Assembly (NCBI GenBank): GCA_016201045.1
Contig: JACQDM010000001.1
Span: 248,001-312,000 of the forward strand
Direction: 5' to 3'
Length of the DNA: 64,000 nucleotides
DNA from: Afipia sp.
GTDB taxonomy: Bacteria; Pseudomonadota; Alphaproteobacteria; Rhizobiales; Xanthobacteraceae
Part shown: positions 17,939 to 26,364 of the stretch, piece after piece
Layout: each line of letters opens with the position of its first letter
How positions within the stretch are numbered: the stretch's first letter is position 1
Notes under the pieces: model-generated
Databases searched by the model: none
What the model saw: only the letters and a program-made list of their open reading frames with translations
What the model was told of the DNA's origin: nothing
Translations under genes and position numbers: made by a program

Positions 17939-18382
17939 ATGCAACTTGTGCTGCCGATCATTATCGCCATGCTGGCTGGCGCCAGCATCGTCACCCAGCA
18001 GGCCCTGAATACCAATCTGCGCTTCGCGCTCGACTCGACGGTGTGGCCCGGATTTATCAGCTACTTCGTCGGACTGATGAGCATGGTCGCGTTCGCCATC
18101 GTGATGCGCGAGCCGCTCCCCGCATTCGGCGCGATGGCACGAATTCCGTGGTGGGCCTACAGCGGCGGATTTTTCGGCGCGGTGTTCATCGCGATTGCGA
18201 TTTTTCTGGTGCCCAAATTGGGTGCCGCAACCTTCATCGCGCTGTTCGTCGCCGGGCAGCTTCTGGCGTCGCTGCTGTTCGACCACTACGGCGTGCTGGG
18301 TCTTGCGGTGCGTCCGATCGACGCGACGAAAGTTTTCGGCGCGGCACTGATGGTGGCGGGTGTCGTGCTGATCCGACGCTAA
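17939..18382 (+). CDS. DUF606/YdcZ-type DMT-superfamily transporter
   Basis: A 147-residue inner-membrane protein with five hydrophobic segments: half the size of classical 10-TM DMT exporters, which is normal for the DUF606 group. '[42 protein letters not shown]' is typical of that group, whose members presumably dimerise. Substrate unknown. AAGGA precedes the ATG. It is 24 bases after the fused CoA-transferase, so possibly in one operon, and overlaps fcl convergently by 4 bases. Confidence 0.87.
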   Translation: MQLVLPIIIAMLAGASIVTQQALNTNLRFALDSTVWPGFISYFVGLMSMVAFAIVMREPLPAFGAMARIPWWAYSGGFFGAVFIAIAIFLVPKLGAATFIALFVAGQLLASLLFDHYGVLGLAVRPIDATKVFGAALMVAGVVLIRR

Positions 18383-19323
18383 GCGCGCTCGTTCAAGAAC
18401 GCCCGATACGCGAGCTTGATGCCGTCATTCAACGGCGTCTTCGCGCGCCAGCCGAGCTTTGATAACCGCCCAACATCGAGCAGCTTGCGCGGCGTGCCGT
18501 CGGGCTTCGACGTGTCGTATTCGATCTTGCCTCGATATCCGACCGTCTCGGCGACCACGCGCGCGAATTCCGCGATGGTAATGTCCTCGCCGGTGCCGAT
18601 ATTGACAAGTTCGTTCGACGAATAAGTCTTCATCAGATGCACGCAGGCGTCGGCCATGTCGTCCACGTAAAGAAATTCGCGGCACGGCGTGCCCGTCCCC
18701 CACACCACAACGCTCGGCGTGTTAGATTCTTTCGCCTCATGGAAGCGGCGAATGAGTGCCGCAACGACGTGACTGTATTCGGGATGATAGTTGTCGCCCG
18801 GACCGTAAAGATTGGTCGGCATGACATTAATAAAGTCACTGCCATATTGCGCGCGATAGGCTTCCGCCATTTTCATGCCGGCGATTTTCGCAATCGCATA
18901 CGGTTCGTTGGTGATTTCCAGCGGACCTGTCAGGAGCGAATCCTCACGCAGCGGCTGTGCCGCCATTTTCGGATAGACGCAACTCGATCCGAGAAACATC
19001 AGCTTCTGCGCACCGTTGACGTGCGCGGCATGGATCACGTTCGTCGCAATAGCGAGATTTTCGTAGATGAATTCCGCGCGCAGGGTGTTGTTGGCGACAA
19101 TGCCGCCGACTTTCGCCGCGGCATGGAACACGACCTGCGGCTTGTTCTTCGCAAACCATGCGTTCACGACCGCCTGATCGCGCAGATCGACCTCGCTGCG
19201 CGCGGCTGTCAGGATTGTGACATTTTCACTGGCCAGACGCCGTACCAGCGCGCCGCCGACCATGCCGCGATGACCCGCGACATAGACGGTTTTACCCTTC
19301 AGATCGAACGGCGCGGCAGCCAT
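18379..19323 (-). CDS. fcl: GDP-L-fucose synthase
   Basis: A 314-residue short-chain dehydrogenase that makes GDP-L-fucose from GDP-4-keto-6-deoxymannose for surface polysaccharide. The NADP loop is '[12 protein letters not shown]'; the catalytic set is Ser in 'GSSCVYP' and 'YAIAK' (Tyr and Lys), and '[15 protein letters not shown]' matches E. coli Fcl. The ATG at 19323 ([10 protein letters not shown]) is chosen; the ORF track adds 13 unlikely residues. No gmd or fucosyltransferase gene lies beside it, so its partner must be elsewhere. The 266-base gap upstream up to 19589 holds the promoter region of the next Liv operon and no other visible feature. Confidence 0.95.
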   Translation of the reverse strand: MAAAPFDLKGKTVYVAGHRGMVGGALVRRLASENVTILTAARSEVDLRDQAVVNAWFAKNKPQVVFHAAAKVGGIVANNTLRAEFIYENLAIATNVIHAAHVNGAQKLMFLGSSCVYPKMAAQPLREDSLLTGPLEITNEPYAIAKIAGMKMAEAYRAQYGSDFINVMPTNLYGPGDNYHPEYSHVVAALIRRFHEAKESNTPSVVVWGTGTPCREFLYVDDMADACVHLMKTYSSNELVNIGTGEDITIAEFARVVAETVGYRGKIEYDTSKPDGTPRKLLDVGRLSKLGWRAKTPLNDGIKLAYRAFLNERA

Positions 19324-19589
19324 CGGCACTCTCTGTTTCGCAGAATGAAACGAACGCTGCACGTGTTAGTGCAAATGCAGCAATTCCGGTCAAGTGCCCA
19401 TCATGCGCTTGTCCGCGCAAGCAAATTAAGCATCCGCGACGATTTCGCTATCGCGTTCGGGCTTGCGGGTTTCGGAGGCTTGGACCAGTATCCGCCGCAC
19501 GAAATGGCCACGGATCGGACGGGGTGGAAAATCCCGGCAATCCGATTTCACAAACCGGCCATTCCTAGGGGACTTCAGGGAGAGAGAAC

Positions 19590-20822
19590 ATGCGTAAACT
19601 GATTATGGCTGTGGCCGTAACGCTTCCCATGCTGGGCGGCGCTGCACTGGCCCAGGACACACTTAAAATCGCCTACATCGATCCGTTGTCAGGCGGCGGC
19701 GCCAGCATCGGCGAAATCGGTTTGAAGACCTTCCAATATCTTGCCGACGAAGTGAACGCCAAAGGCGGCATCGGCGGCAAGAAGGTCGAGATCGTTCCGT
19801 TCGACAACAAGGTCAATCCGCAGGAAAGCCTGATCCAGGCCCAGAAGGCGATCGACGCAGGCATTCGTTATCTGACGCAGGGCAACGGTTCGTCTGTGGC
19901 CGGCGCGCTGATCGACTTCGTCAACAAGTACAACGAGCGCAACCCCGGCAAGGAAGTTCTGTTCTTCAACTATGCCGCGGTCGATCCGAGCTTCACCAAC
20001 GACAAGTGCAGCTTCTGGCACTTCCGCTGGGATGCGAATTCCGACATCAAGATGGAAGCGCTCACCAACTACATGAAGGGTGAGAAGAACATCAAGAAGA
20101 TCTATCTCATCAACCAGGACTACTCGTTCGGCGAGTCGGTCCGAACCGCAGCCCTCGCGATGCTCAAGGCCAAGCGTCCCGACATCGAGATCGTCGGCGA
20201 CGAAAAGCATCCGCTGCTGAAGATCCAGGACTTCTCGCCCTACATCGCGAAGATCAAGGCCTCCGGCGCGGACAGCGTTATCACCGGCAACTGGGGGCAG
20301 GATTTCGCACTGCTGCTGAAAGCAGGTGCGGACTCAGGCCTGAAAGTGAACTGGTACACCTATTACGCGGGTGGCACGGGTGGACCGACCGCGATCAAGC
20401 AGGGCGGCCTGAACGATCAGGTTTTCCAGATCGCGGAAGGCTACGCCAACATCAAGCACGACTCCTCGATGGCGTTTGAAAAGGCGCTGCGCGAGAAGTA
20501 CGGCTTCAGCCTGTTCTACCCCCGCGCCGTCAACCAGATGCGCATGTTCAAGCTGGCTGCCGACAAGGCCAAGTCGATTGAGCCTGTGAAGGTCGCAGCA
20601 GCTCTTGAAGACATGAAGTTCGATGTCTTCAACGGCGGTGACGGTATTATGCGCAAGGACGATCACCAGTTCTTCCAGCCGATGTACATCGCCCAGTTCG
20701 GCGAGCTGAAGAACAAGGAACCGTTCGACGAGGAAAAGACCGGCTGGGGCTGGAAGGGTGCCGCCAAAATCGATACCCCCCAGACCATGCTGCCGACCAC
20801 CTGCAAAATGACCCGTCCGTAA
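19590..20822 (+). CDS. Periplasmic substrate-binding protein, Liv type (operon 2)
   Basis: A 410-residue type I binding protein with signal peptide MRKLIMAVAV...AALAQ and mature start 'DTLKIAYIDPLSGGGASIGE'. A strong AGGGAGAGAG Shine-Dalgarno precedes the ATG. It is the first gene of a complete Liv operon. The ligand is unknown; a binding protein with an extended, Lys-rich sequence (KNIKKIYLINQDYSFGE) is typical of the organic-acid or aromatic-acid subgroup as well as amino acid binders. Confidence 0.93.
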   Translation: MRKLIMAVAVTLPMLGGAALAQDTLKIAYIDPLSGGGASIGEIGLKTFQYLADEVNAKGGIGGKKVEIVPFDNKVNPQESLIQAQKAIDAGIRYLTQGNGSSVAGALIDFVNKYNERNPGKEVLFFNYAAVDPSFTNDKCSFWHFRWDANSDIKMEALTNYMKGEKNIKKIYLINQDYSFGESVRTAALAMLKAKRPDIEIVGDEKHPLLKIQDFSPYIAKIKASGADSVITGNWGQDFALLLKAGADSGLKVNWYTYYAGGTGGPTAIKQGGLNDQVFQIAEGYANIKHDSSMAFEKALREKYGFSLFYPRAVNQMRMFKLAADKAKSIEPVKVAAALEDMKFDVFNGGDGIMRKDDHQFFQPMYIAQFGELKNKEPFDEEKTGWGWKGAAKIDTPQTMLPTTCKMTRP

Positions 20823-20839
20823 CGGATCACGTCATGGTT

Positions 20840-20866
20840 GCGTCCGCCGCAGATTGCGGCGGACGC
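20840..20866 (+). terminator. Intra-operon hairpin after binding-protein gene (operon 2)
   Basis: A perfect 11-bp stem (GCGTCCGCCGC / GCGGCGGACGC) with AGATT loop, followed by GGCCCTCTTCTTTC, lies 18 bases after the binding-protein stop and before the LivH start. It probably acts as a partial terminator or 3'-end stabiliser. Confidence 0.75.
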
Positions 20867-20906
20867 GGCCCTCTTCTTTCAAAACTGCTGTGGGGGTTGC
20901 GGTCGC

Positions 20907-21854
20907 GTGCTTGAGCTTGTTGTCATATCCACGCTGAACGGCATCCAGTACGGGATGCTGCTGTTTCTGATGGCCAGCGGTCTCACCGTCATCTTCAGCA
21001 TGCTGGGCGTGCTGAACTTCGCGCATGCGAGCTTCTATATGCTCGGCGCTTTTTTTGGATTTCAACTCGCGCACTGGTTCGGTTTCTGGCCAGCGCTGGT
21101 CATTGCGCCTGTGCTTGCCGGATTGATCGGCGCCGGAGTGGAGCGCTACGGCCTGCGCAAGGTTCATCGCAACGGCCACGTCGCCGAATTGCTGTTCACC
21201 TTCGGGCTCGCGTTCGCGCTCGAAGAAATCGTGCAGATTATCTGGGGCAAGAGCCCGGTCGATTTCCGGGTACCCGAAATTCTGAACTTCCCCGCACTGA
21301 CGATCTTCTCGACCAACTACCCGGCCTACAAACTCTTCATGCTGCTGGTGTCGATCGCGATCTTCGTCGGCCTGCTGATCGCGCTGAAGAAGACCCGCAT
21401 CGGCATGATCGTGCAGGCAGCGCTGACGCACCCGCACATGGTCGGCCATCTCGGACACAATGTCGGGCGCATTTTCATGATGGTGTTCGGCGTCGGTACT
21501 GCGCTGGCCGCGGTCGCCGGTGTCATCGCCGGACCCGCGCTGGTGACGCAATCGAGCATGGCGGCACTTCTCGGCCCCATCCTGTTCGTCGTCGTGGTCG
21601 TCGGCGGACTTGGATCGCTGCCCGGCGCGTTCATTGCCTCATTGCTGATCGGGCTGGTGCAGACATTCGCCGTCGCCATGAACGGTTCGCTCTCCGAAAT
21701 CTTCGGTCCGCTCAGCCCGGCCTACGCTTCAACCTGGTTATCCGACATCTGGAACGTCACCGTCGCGCAGATTGCGCCCATCATGCCCTATGTGCTGCTG
21801 GTGCTGATCCTCGCCTTCCGCCCGATGGGCCTGCTCGGGACTCGCGACACATGA
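20907..21854 (+). CDS. LivH-type ABC transporter permease (operon 2)
   Basis: About 315 residues. 'FSMLGVLNFAHASFYMLGAFFGF' is the LivH hallmark, and 'QAALTHPHMVGHLGHN' is the ATPase-contact loop, with His replacing the usual Asn/Asp residues. The ORF-track start (20838) would run through the hairpin; the GTG at 20907 (VLELVVISTLNGIQYG) is more plausible, although the Shine-Dalgarno is not clear-cut. The stop overlaps the LivM start (ATGA), implying translational coupling. Confidence 0.9.
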   Translation: MLELVVISTLNGIQYGMLLFLMASGLTVIFSMLGVLNFAHASFYMLGAFFGFQLAHWFGFWPALVIAPVLAGLIGAGVERYGLRKVHRNGHVAELLFTFGLAFALEEIVQIIWGKSPVDFRVPEILNFPALTIFSTNYPAYKLFMLLVSIAIFVGLLIALKKTRIGMIVQAALTHPHMVGHLGHNVGRIFMMVFGVGTALAAVAGVIAGPALVTQSSMAALLGPILFVVVVVGGLGSLPGAFIASLLIGLVQTFAVAMNGSLSEIFGPLSPAYASTWLSDIWNVTVAQIAPIMPYVLLVLILAFRPMGLLGTRDT

Positions 21855-23152
21855 CCGATATCGCCGCAACTATCGCCCCGCCGCGCCCGACCGCCGCCAA
21901 GCAGTTCAAATTTTATGGATTATGGATCGCAACTGCTGTTGCGCTGGTGCTGCTGCCGAAGATCTTTTCGTCCGGCGGCGCACTGACGACCTTCAGCCTG
22001 ATCGGCATCTCGATCATCTTCGCGCTGTCCTACAACATCCTGCTCGGCCAGACCGGCATGCTATCGTTCGGACACGCGGTCTATTACGGACTCGGCGGCT
22101 TCCTCGCCATTCACGCCATCAACATCATCGGCGCGAACAAGTGGCCGATCCCGCTGCCGCTGGTGCCGTTGATCGGAGGCGCCACAGGTCTTGTGTTCGC
22201 AATCATTCTTGGATGGGTCTCGACGCAACGCTCCGGCACGGCGTTCGCGATGATCTCGCTCGGCGTCGCCGAACTTGTCGCCTCCTCCGCGCTGATCCTT
22301 CGTACCTTCTTCGGCGGCGAAGCCGGCATTTCCGCCAACCGCACCAAATTGCTCAAGGTGTTCGACTGGAGTTTCGGCCCGCAATATCAAATCTATTACC
22401 TCGTCGCGGTATGGACGCTGATCTGCATGATCGCCATGTATGCGCTGACGCGCACGCCATTCGGCCGCATGTGCAACGCGGTACGCGACAATCCCGAGCG
22501 CGTGCAGTTCGTCGGCTACGACCCGCATGTGGTGCGCTACATCGCATTCTGCTTCTCAGGGTTCTTCGCCGGCATCGCAGGCGCGCTGTCCGCGATCAAT
22601 TTCGAGATCGCCAACTCCGCCTATCTCGGCGCGGTGCAATCGGGCACGGTTCTGTTCGCCACTTACATCGGCGGCGTTGCGTTCTTCATCGGGCCCATCG
22701 TCGGCGCGATTTTCGTGACGTTCCTGTCGCTGGCGCTCAGCGACGTGACATCGGTGTGGCAGCTTTACTTCGGGTTGTTTTTCATCGCGGTCGTGATGTT
22801 CGCGCCCGGCGGCATCACCGGGCTTTTAATGATGCATCGGCCGCTGGTACGCAACGGCACGCTCGCGAAAGTGCTGCCGTGGTATGCGATTGCGCTGGTG
22901 CCGACGCTGGCGATGGTTACGGGGTTGATGATCGCGATCGAATGCGTGGTGCATTACACCACCAATCCGAGCGACGATCCGAACATCAAGGCGTTCGGCA
23001 TCCCGTTCGATGCCGCAAGCCCGATCACATGGGGCATCGCGCTGGCGCTGATCGTGATCGGCTTCTTCGTCGCGCGGAAAACTTGGGCATGGGTTGCGCA
23101 GGCATGGGATCACGCGACCACGGCCCCGCCGGAACAGGCGACACTGTCATGA
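21851..23152 (+). CDS. LivM-type ABC transporter permease with C-terminal extension (operon 2)
   Basis: A 433-residue inner-membrane protein. The LivM pattern 'LLGQTGMLSFGHAVYYGLGGF' is present, and 'NAVRDNPERVQFVGYDPH' is the ATPase-contact loop. It is about 100 residues longer than a usual LivM: after the normal end (GGITGLLMM) come two more hydrophobic helices (around 'IALVPTLAMVTGLMIAI' and 'GIALALIVIGFFVA') and a hydrophilic tail. Start and stop overlap its neighbours by 4 bases. Confidence 0.93.
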   Translation: MTDIAATIAPPRPTAAKQFKFYGLWIATAVALVLLPKIFSSGGALTTFSLIGISIIFALSYNILLGQTGMLSFGHAVYYGLGGFLAIHAINIIGANKWPIPLPLVPLIGGATGLVFAIILGWVSTQRSGTAFAMISLGVAELVASSALILRTFFGGEAGISANRTKLLKVFDWSFGPQYQIYYLVAVWTLICMIAMYALTRTPFGRMCNAVRDNPERVQFVGYDPHVVRYIAFCFSGFFAGIAGALSAINFEIANSAYLGAVQSGTVLFATYIGGVAFFIGPIVGAIFVTFLSLALSDVTSVWQLYFGLFFIAVVMFAPGGITGLLMMHRPLVRNGTLAKVLPWYAIALVPTLAMVTGLMIAIECVVHYTTNPSDDPNIKAFGIPFDAASPITWGIALALIVIGFFVARKTWAWVAQAWDHATTAPPEQATLS

Positions 23153-23898
23153 GCACTGCTATCGAACTGCGCAACGTCGAGAAGAGTTTCGGCGTCACCG
23201 CCGTGATCCGCGACGTCAACCTGAAGATCGCTTCGGGCGAACGCCACGCCATCATCGGCCCCAACGGAGCCGGCAAGTCCACGCTGTTCAATCTCATCAG
23301 CGGTTACATGGTGCCTTCAAAAGGCGAAATCCTGCTGCGTGATCAGGTCGTGTCGGGTCTGGCGCCCTATCAGATCAACCGCCGCGGCCTGTCGCGTTCG
23401 TTTCAGGTGACGAACGTGTTCGCCAACATGACCGTGTGGGAGAATCTGCGCTGTGCCGTGTTGTGGGCGACCGGGAATCGTTACGCATTCTGGAAGAGCA
23501 TCGACAATCTTCCCGAAGTGCGCGAGCGCACCGCGCGCATTTTGCAGGACATCGGCCTGACCTCGCGCCGCGATATTCCGGCCGGCCTTCTGACCTACGC
23601 CGAGCAGCGCGCGCTGGAAATCGGCATCACCGTTGCAGGCGGCGCGGACGTCATTCTGCTCGATGAGCCGACAGCGGGCATGAGCCACGCCGAAACCGAG
23701 CGCGCGGTCGCGCTGATCCGCCGTCTCACCGAGGGCCGCACGCTTTTGATCGTCGAGCACGACATGAGCGTGGTGTTCGGCCTCGCCGACCGCATTTCGG
23801 TTCTGGTCTACGGCAAGATCATCGCGTCCGGCACGCCTGAGCAGATCCGCAACGATCCGAAGGTCAAGGAAGCCTATCTCGGTGAGGAGGCAGCCTGA
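23149..23898 (+). CDS. LivG-type ABC transporter ATPase (operon 2)
   Basis: A 249-residue ATPase. Walker A 'GPNGAGKST', degenerate signature 'LTYAEQRALEI', Walker B 'VILLDEP' and H-loop 'LLIVEHDMSVVF' are all as expected for LivG. The 658-aa ORF in the track (from 21922) is this gene fused to a shadow frame of the LivM gene; the true ATG is at 23149, overlapping the LivM stop. This is the subunit with a normal Walker A Lys in this operon. Confidence 0.94.
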   Translation: MSTAIELRNVEKSFGVTAVIRDVNLKIASGERHAIIGPNGAGKSTLFNLISGYMVPSKGEILLRDQVVSGLAPYQINRRGLSRSFQVTNVFANMTVWENLRCAVLWATGNRYAFWKSIDNLPEVRERTARILQDIGLTSRRDIPAGLLTYAEQRALEIGITVAGGADVILLDEPTAGMSHAETERAVALIRRLTEGRTLLIVEHDMSVVFGLADRISVLVYGKIIASGTPEQIRNDPKVKEAYLGEEAA

Positions 23899-24593
23899 TG
23901 TTGGGAATTCAGGACCTTCACGCCTATTACGGCAAGAGCCACATCCTGCAGGGCGTCGACATGAATATCGGCGCGGGCGAAGTCGTCAGCCTGCTTGGCC
24001 GCAACGGTGTCGGCCGTTCCACCACCGTCAAGGCGATCATGGGCGAAGTGCCGCCGCATGGCGCGATCAAGTTCAAGGGCCAGGATATTGCAGGTCTGCC
24101 GAGCTACAAGATTGCGCATCTCGGCCTCGGCTATGTGCCGGAACATCGCGACATCTTCCCCGGTCTCACCGTGCGTCAGAACCTCCTGTTGGGGATTAAG
24201 GACACCAAGCGTCCCGGCAAGTGGAAGCTCGGCGACATGCTGGAGATGTTTCCGAATCTCGCCGCGCGCGCCGATACCGCAGCCGGCGTGCTGTCCGGCG
24301 GCGAAAAACAGATGCTGACCATTTGCCGCACGCTGATGGGCGATCCTGAACTCGTGATGATCGATGAGCCGACCGAGGGTCTCGCGCCGCTGATTGTGCA
24401 GCAGGTCGGCGACCTGATTGCGGAAATCGCGCGGCGCGGCGTCGCCATTCTGCTGGTGGAGCAAAAGCTCTCCATCGCGATGCGGATTTCGCACCGCGTC
24501 TACGTCATGGGTCACGGCCGGATCGTGTTCGAGGGCACGCCCGCCGAACTCAAGGCCAATCAGCAGATCCGCAAGGAATGGCTGGAAGTCTGA
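23898..24593 (+). CDS. LivF-type ABC ATPase with Walker A Lys-to-Arg change (operon 2)
   Basis: A 231-residue LivF homologue with signature 'LSGGEKQML', Walker B 'LVMIDEPTEG' and H-loop region 'ILLVEQKLS'. The P-loop reads GRNGVGRST: Arg (codon CGT) stands where the invariant Walker A Lys should be. The rest of the protein is intact, so it is not a decaying gene. In many ATPases such a change abolishes or strongly reduces hydrolysis, so this transporter may rely on the LivG site. The start overlaps the LivG stop (TGATG). Confidence 0.92.
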   Translation: MLGIQDLHAYYGKSHILQGVDMNIGAGEVVSLLGRNGVGRSTTVKAIMGEVPPHGAIKFKGQDIAGLPSYKIAHLGLGYVPEHRDIFPGLTVRQNLLLGIKDTKRPGKWKLGDMLEMFPNLAARADTAAGVLSGGEKQMLTICRTLMGDPELVMIDEPTEGLAPLIVQQVGDLIAEIARRGVAILLVEQKLSIAMRISHRVYVMGHGRIVFEGTPAELKANQQIRKEWLEV

Positions 24594-24602
24594 GGCGCGG
24601 AT

Positions 24603-25277
24603 CTATTCCCCGTAGCCGCGCAACTTCTCCAGATCGAGAATAGTCACGCCGCCGTATTCGAGCCGGATCAATCCCTCGCTTTCCAGAGCTTTTAGCGAGC
24701 GGTTGGCATTCTGCCGGGAGATTCCGGAGATCGCACCGATTTCTTCCTGCGTGATGTCGAGATAACGGTTCAGATCCGGGTACAGGATGGGATTGAACAG
24801 CGAGGCGATGCTCCGCGCGATCCGAGCTGTTGGATCCAGCATGCGGCCATATTCGAGCAAGGCCATGAACTGGCCGAGCCGCTCGTTGAGTTGGCCCACC
24901 ATGAATCGGTTGAACGCAACGCTGTTGTCCATCAGCCACATGAACGTCGTGCGGTCCATCATCGCAAGGCGCGTGGCGCGCAGCGCGATAGTGTCGTAAC
25001 GCCGCGCCTCGTTTTTCAGCAGCGTCCCTTCGCCGAACCACGCGCCCGATGTGAGACCTGTGAAACTCATTGCCTTGCCGTCGCGCGAGACGTTGCCGAT
25101 CCGCACAAGACCCGTGACGACGCCGGTCCAATAATCGAAGCGGTCGCCGCGCATGCAGATTGCTTCATTCGCGCCGAACGATTTCTCGAAGACACCCTTG
25201 CGGGCAATCTCGATCTCCTGATCGTTCAGGCCGCGCGACCAGGTCGCAATCCGCTTGAGATAATCGACAGCAATCAT
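24603..25277 (-). CDS. Crp/Fnr-family transcriptional regulator
   Basis: A 224-residue regulator. Residues about 15-135 form a cNMP-binding-like beta-barrel ('GDRFDYWTGVVTGLVRIGNVSRDGKAMSF', 'GAWFGEGTLL'); residues about 150-220 form the Crp-type HTH with 'DITQEEIGAISGISRQNANRSLKALE'. No Fnr-type cysteine cluster is present near the N-terminus, so O2 sensing by Fe-S is unlikely; the ligand is unknown. It ends 9 bases after the convergent Liv operon 2 and is divergent from Liv operon 3, so either operon could be its target. The 271-base upstream gap holds no other gene. Confidence 0.92.
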   Translation of the reverse strand: MIAVDYLKRIATWSRGLNDQEIEIARKGVFEKSFGANEAICMRGDRFDYWTGVVTGLVRIGNVSRDGKAMSFTGLTSGAWFGEGTLLKNEARRYDTIALRATRLAMMDRTTFMWLMDNSVAFNRFMVGQLNERLGQFMALLEYGRMLDPTARIARSIASLFNPILYPDLNRYLDITQEEIGAISGISRQNANRSLKALESEGLIRLEYGGVTILDLEKLRGYGE

Positions 25278-25548
25278 GATCTCGAACCGGAACTCTCAGC
25301 GTGACATGTTGCGGCGCGGCAACCGGGTGCCGGTATACAGCGCGTGTGGCGAATTTGCTCAGCGAATTGTCCGGCGCAAGACATTTCGGCGCGGCGCTTT
25401 GCCCTAATGACGAACGTGCTGGCTTCGGCCTGCGGCACAAAACACCAATAGTAGAATGGCTTACGAAGACCGGCCAATATAGGATCGGCGCGTCAAAGCC
25501 AACCGAAGACAAAGAGCGCACGAAGCGCCTGATTCCGGGAGGATGCGA

Positions 25549-26364
25549 GTGGCGGTTGCGTTGGAGGTCCAAGGGGTATCCTTGCGCTTCGGTGGCGTGC
25601 GTGCGCTGACCGACGTGAGCTTCGCCGTCAACAAGGGCGAGCTGTTTTCCATCATCGGACCTAACGGCGCGGGCAAGACCTCGATCGTCAACTGCGTGTC
25701 CGGGCGCTATACGCCGACCGAAGGCAGGCTGTTCTACGAAGGCCGTGACATCACCGGCCTCAAGCCGAACGCTCGCGCCTCGCTCGGCATCGGCCGCACC
25801 TTCCAGAATCTGGCGCTGTTTCATCATATGAGCGTGCTCGACAACATCATGGTCGGGCGGCATCACCTTCTGAAAAATAATTTCATCACCGGCTCGCTGT
25901 ATTGGCTCGGCGCGCGGCGCGAGGAACTCGAGCATCGCCGCAAAGTCGAGGAGATCATCGACTTCCTCGATCTTCAGTCGGTGCGCAAGGCTGTTGCGGG
26001 CACCCTTCCCTACGGGTTGCGCAAGCGCGTGGAGCTTGCGCGCGCGATGGCGCTGGAACCGAATCTCATTCTTCTCGACGAGCCGATGGCCGGCATGAAC
26101 TTCGAGGAGAAGGAAGACATGGCGCGCTACATCGTCGATCTCAACGAGGAGTTCGGGATGACGGTGATGATGATCGAGCATGACATGGGCGTGGTGATGG
26201 ATATTTCCCATCGCATCACGGTGCTGGATTTCGGCAAGAAGATCGCCGAAGGCTTACCCGCTGACGTTTTGAGCGACCCGCACGTCAAGCGCGCCTATCT
26301 CGGCGAGGTCGACGAGGTTTTGACCGATCCGGACGACAAGAAAATTCTGGAGGCGTCGGCATGA
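25549..26364 (+). CDS. LivG-type ABC transporter ATPase (operon 3)
   Basis: About 271 residues with Walker A 'GPNGAGKTS', Walker B 'LILLDEP' followed by 'MAGMN', and H-loop 'MMIEHDMGVVMD'. The Shine-Dalgarno GGGAGG directly abuts the ATG at 25543 but lies 6 bases before the GTG at 25549, so the GTG is the better start. It is the first gene of an eight-gene operon that includes two CoA-activating enzymes. Its stop overlaps the next start (ATGA). Confidence 0.92.
   Translation: MAVALEVQGVSLRFGGVRALTDVSFAVNKGELFSIIGPNGAGKTSIVNCVSGRYTPTEGRLFYEGRDITGLKPNARASLGIGRTFQNLALFHHMSVLDNIMVGRHHLLKNNFITGSLYWLGARREELEHRRKVEEIIDFLDLQSVRKAVAGTLPYGLRKRVELARAMALEPNLILLDEPMAGMNFEEKEDMARYIVDLNEEFGMTVMMIEHDMGVVMDISHRITVLDFGKKIAEGLPADVLSDPHVKRAYLGEVDEVLTDPDDKKILEASA

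Noticed and set aside
21922-23898. 658-aa single ORF starting inside the LivM gene
   Set aside because: Its first 400 residues are an alternate frame of LivM; only the last 249 residues are a real ATPase.
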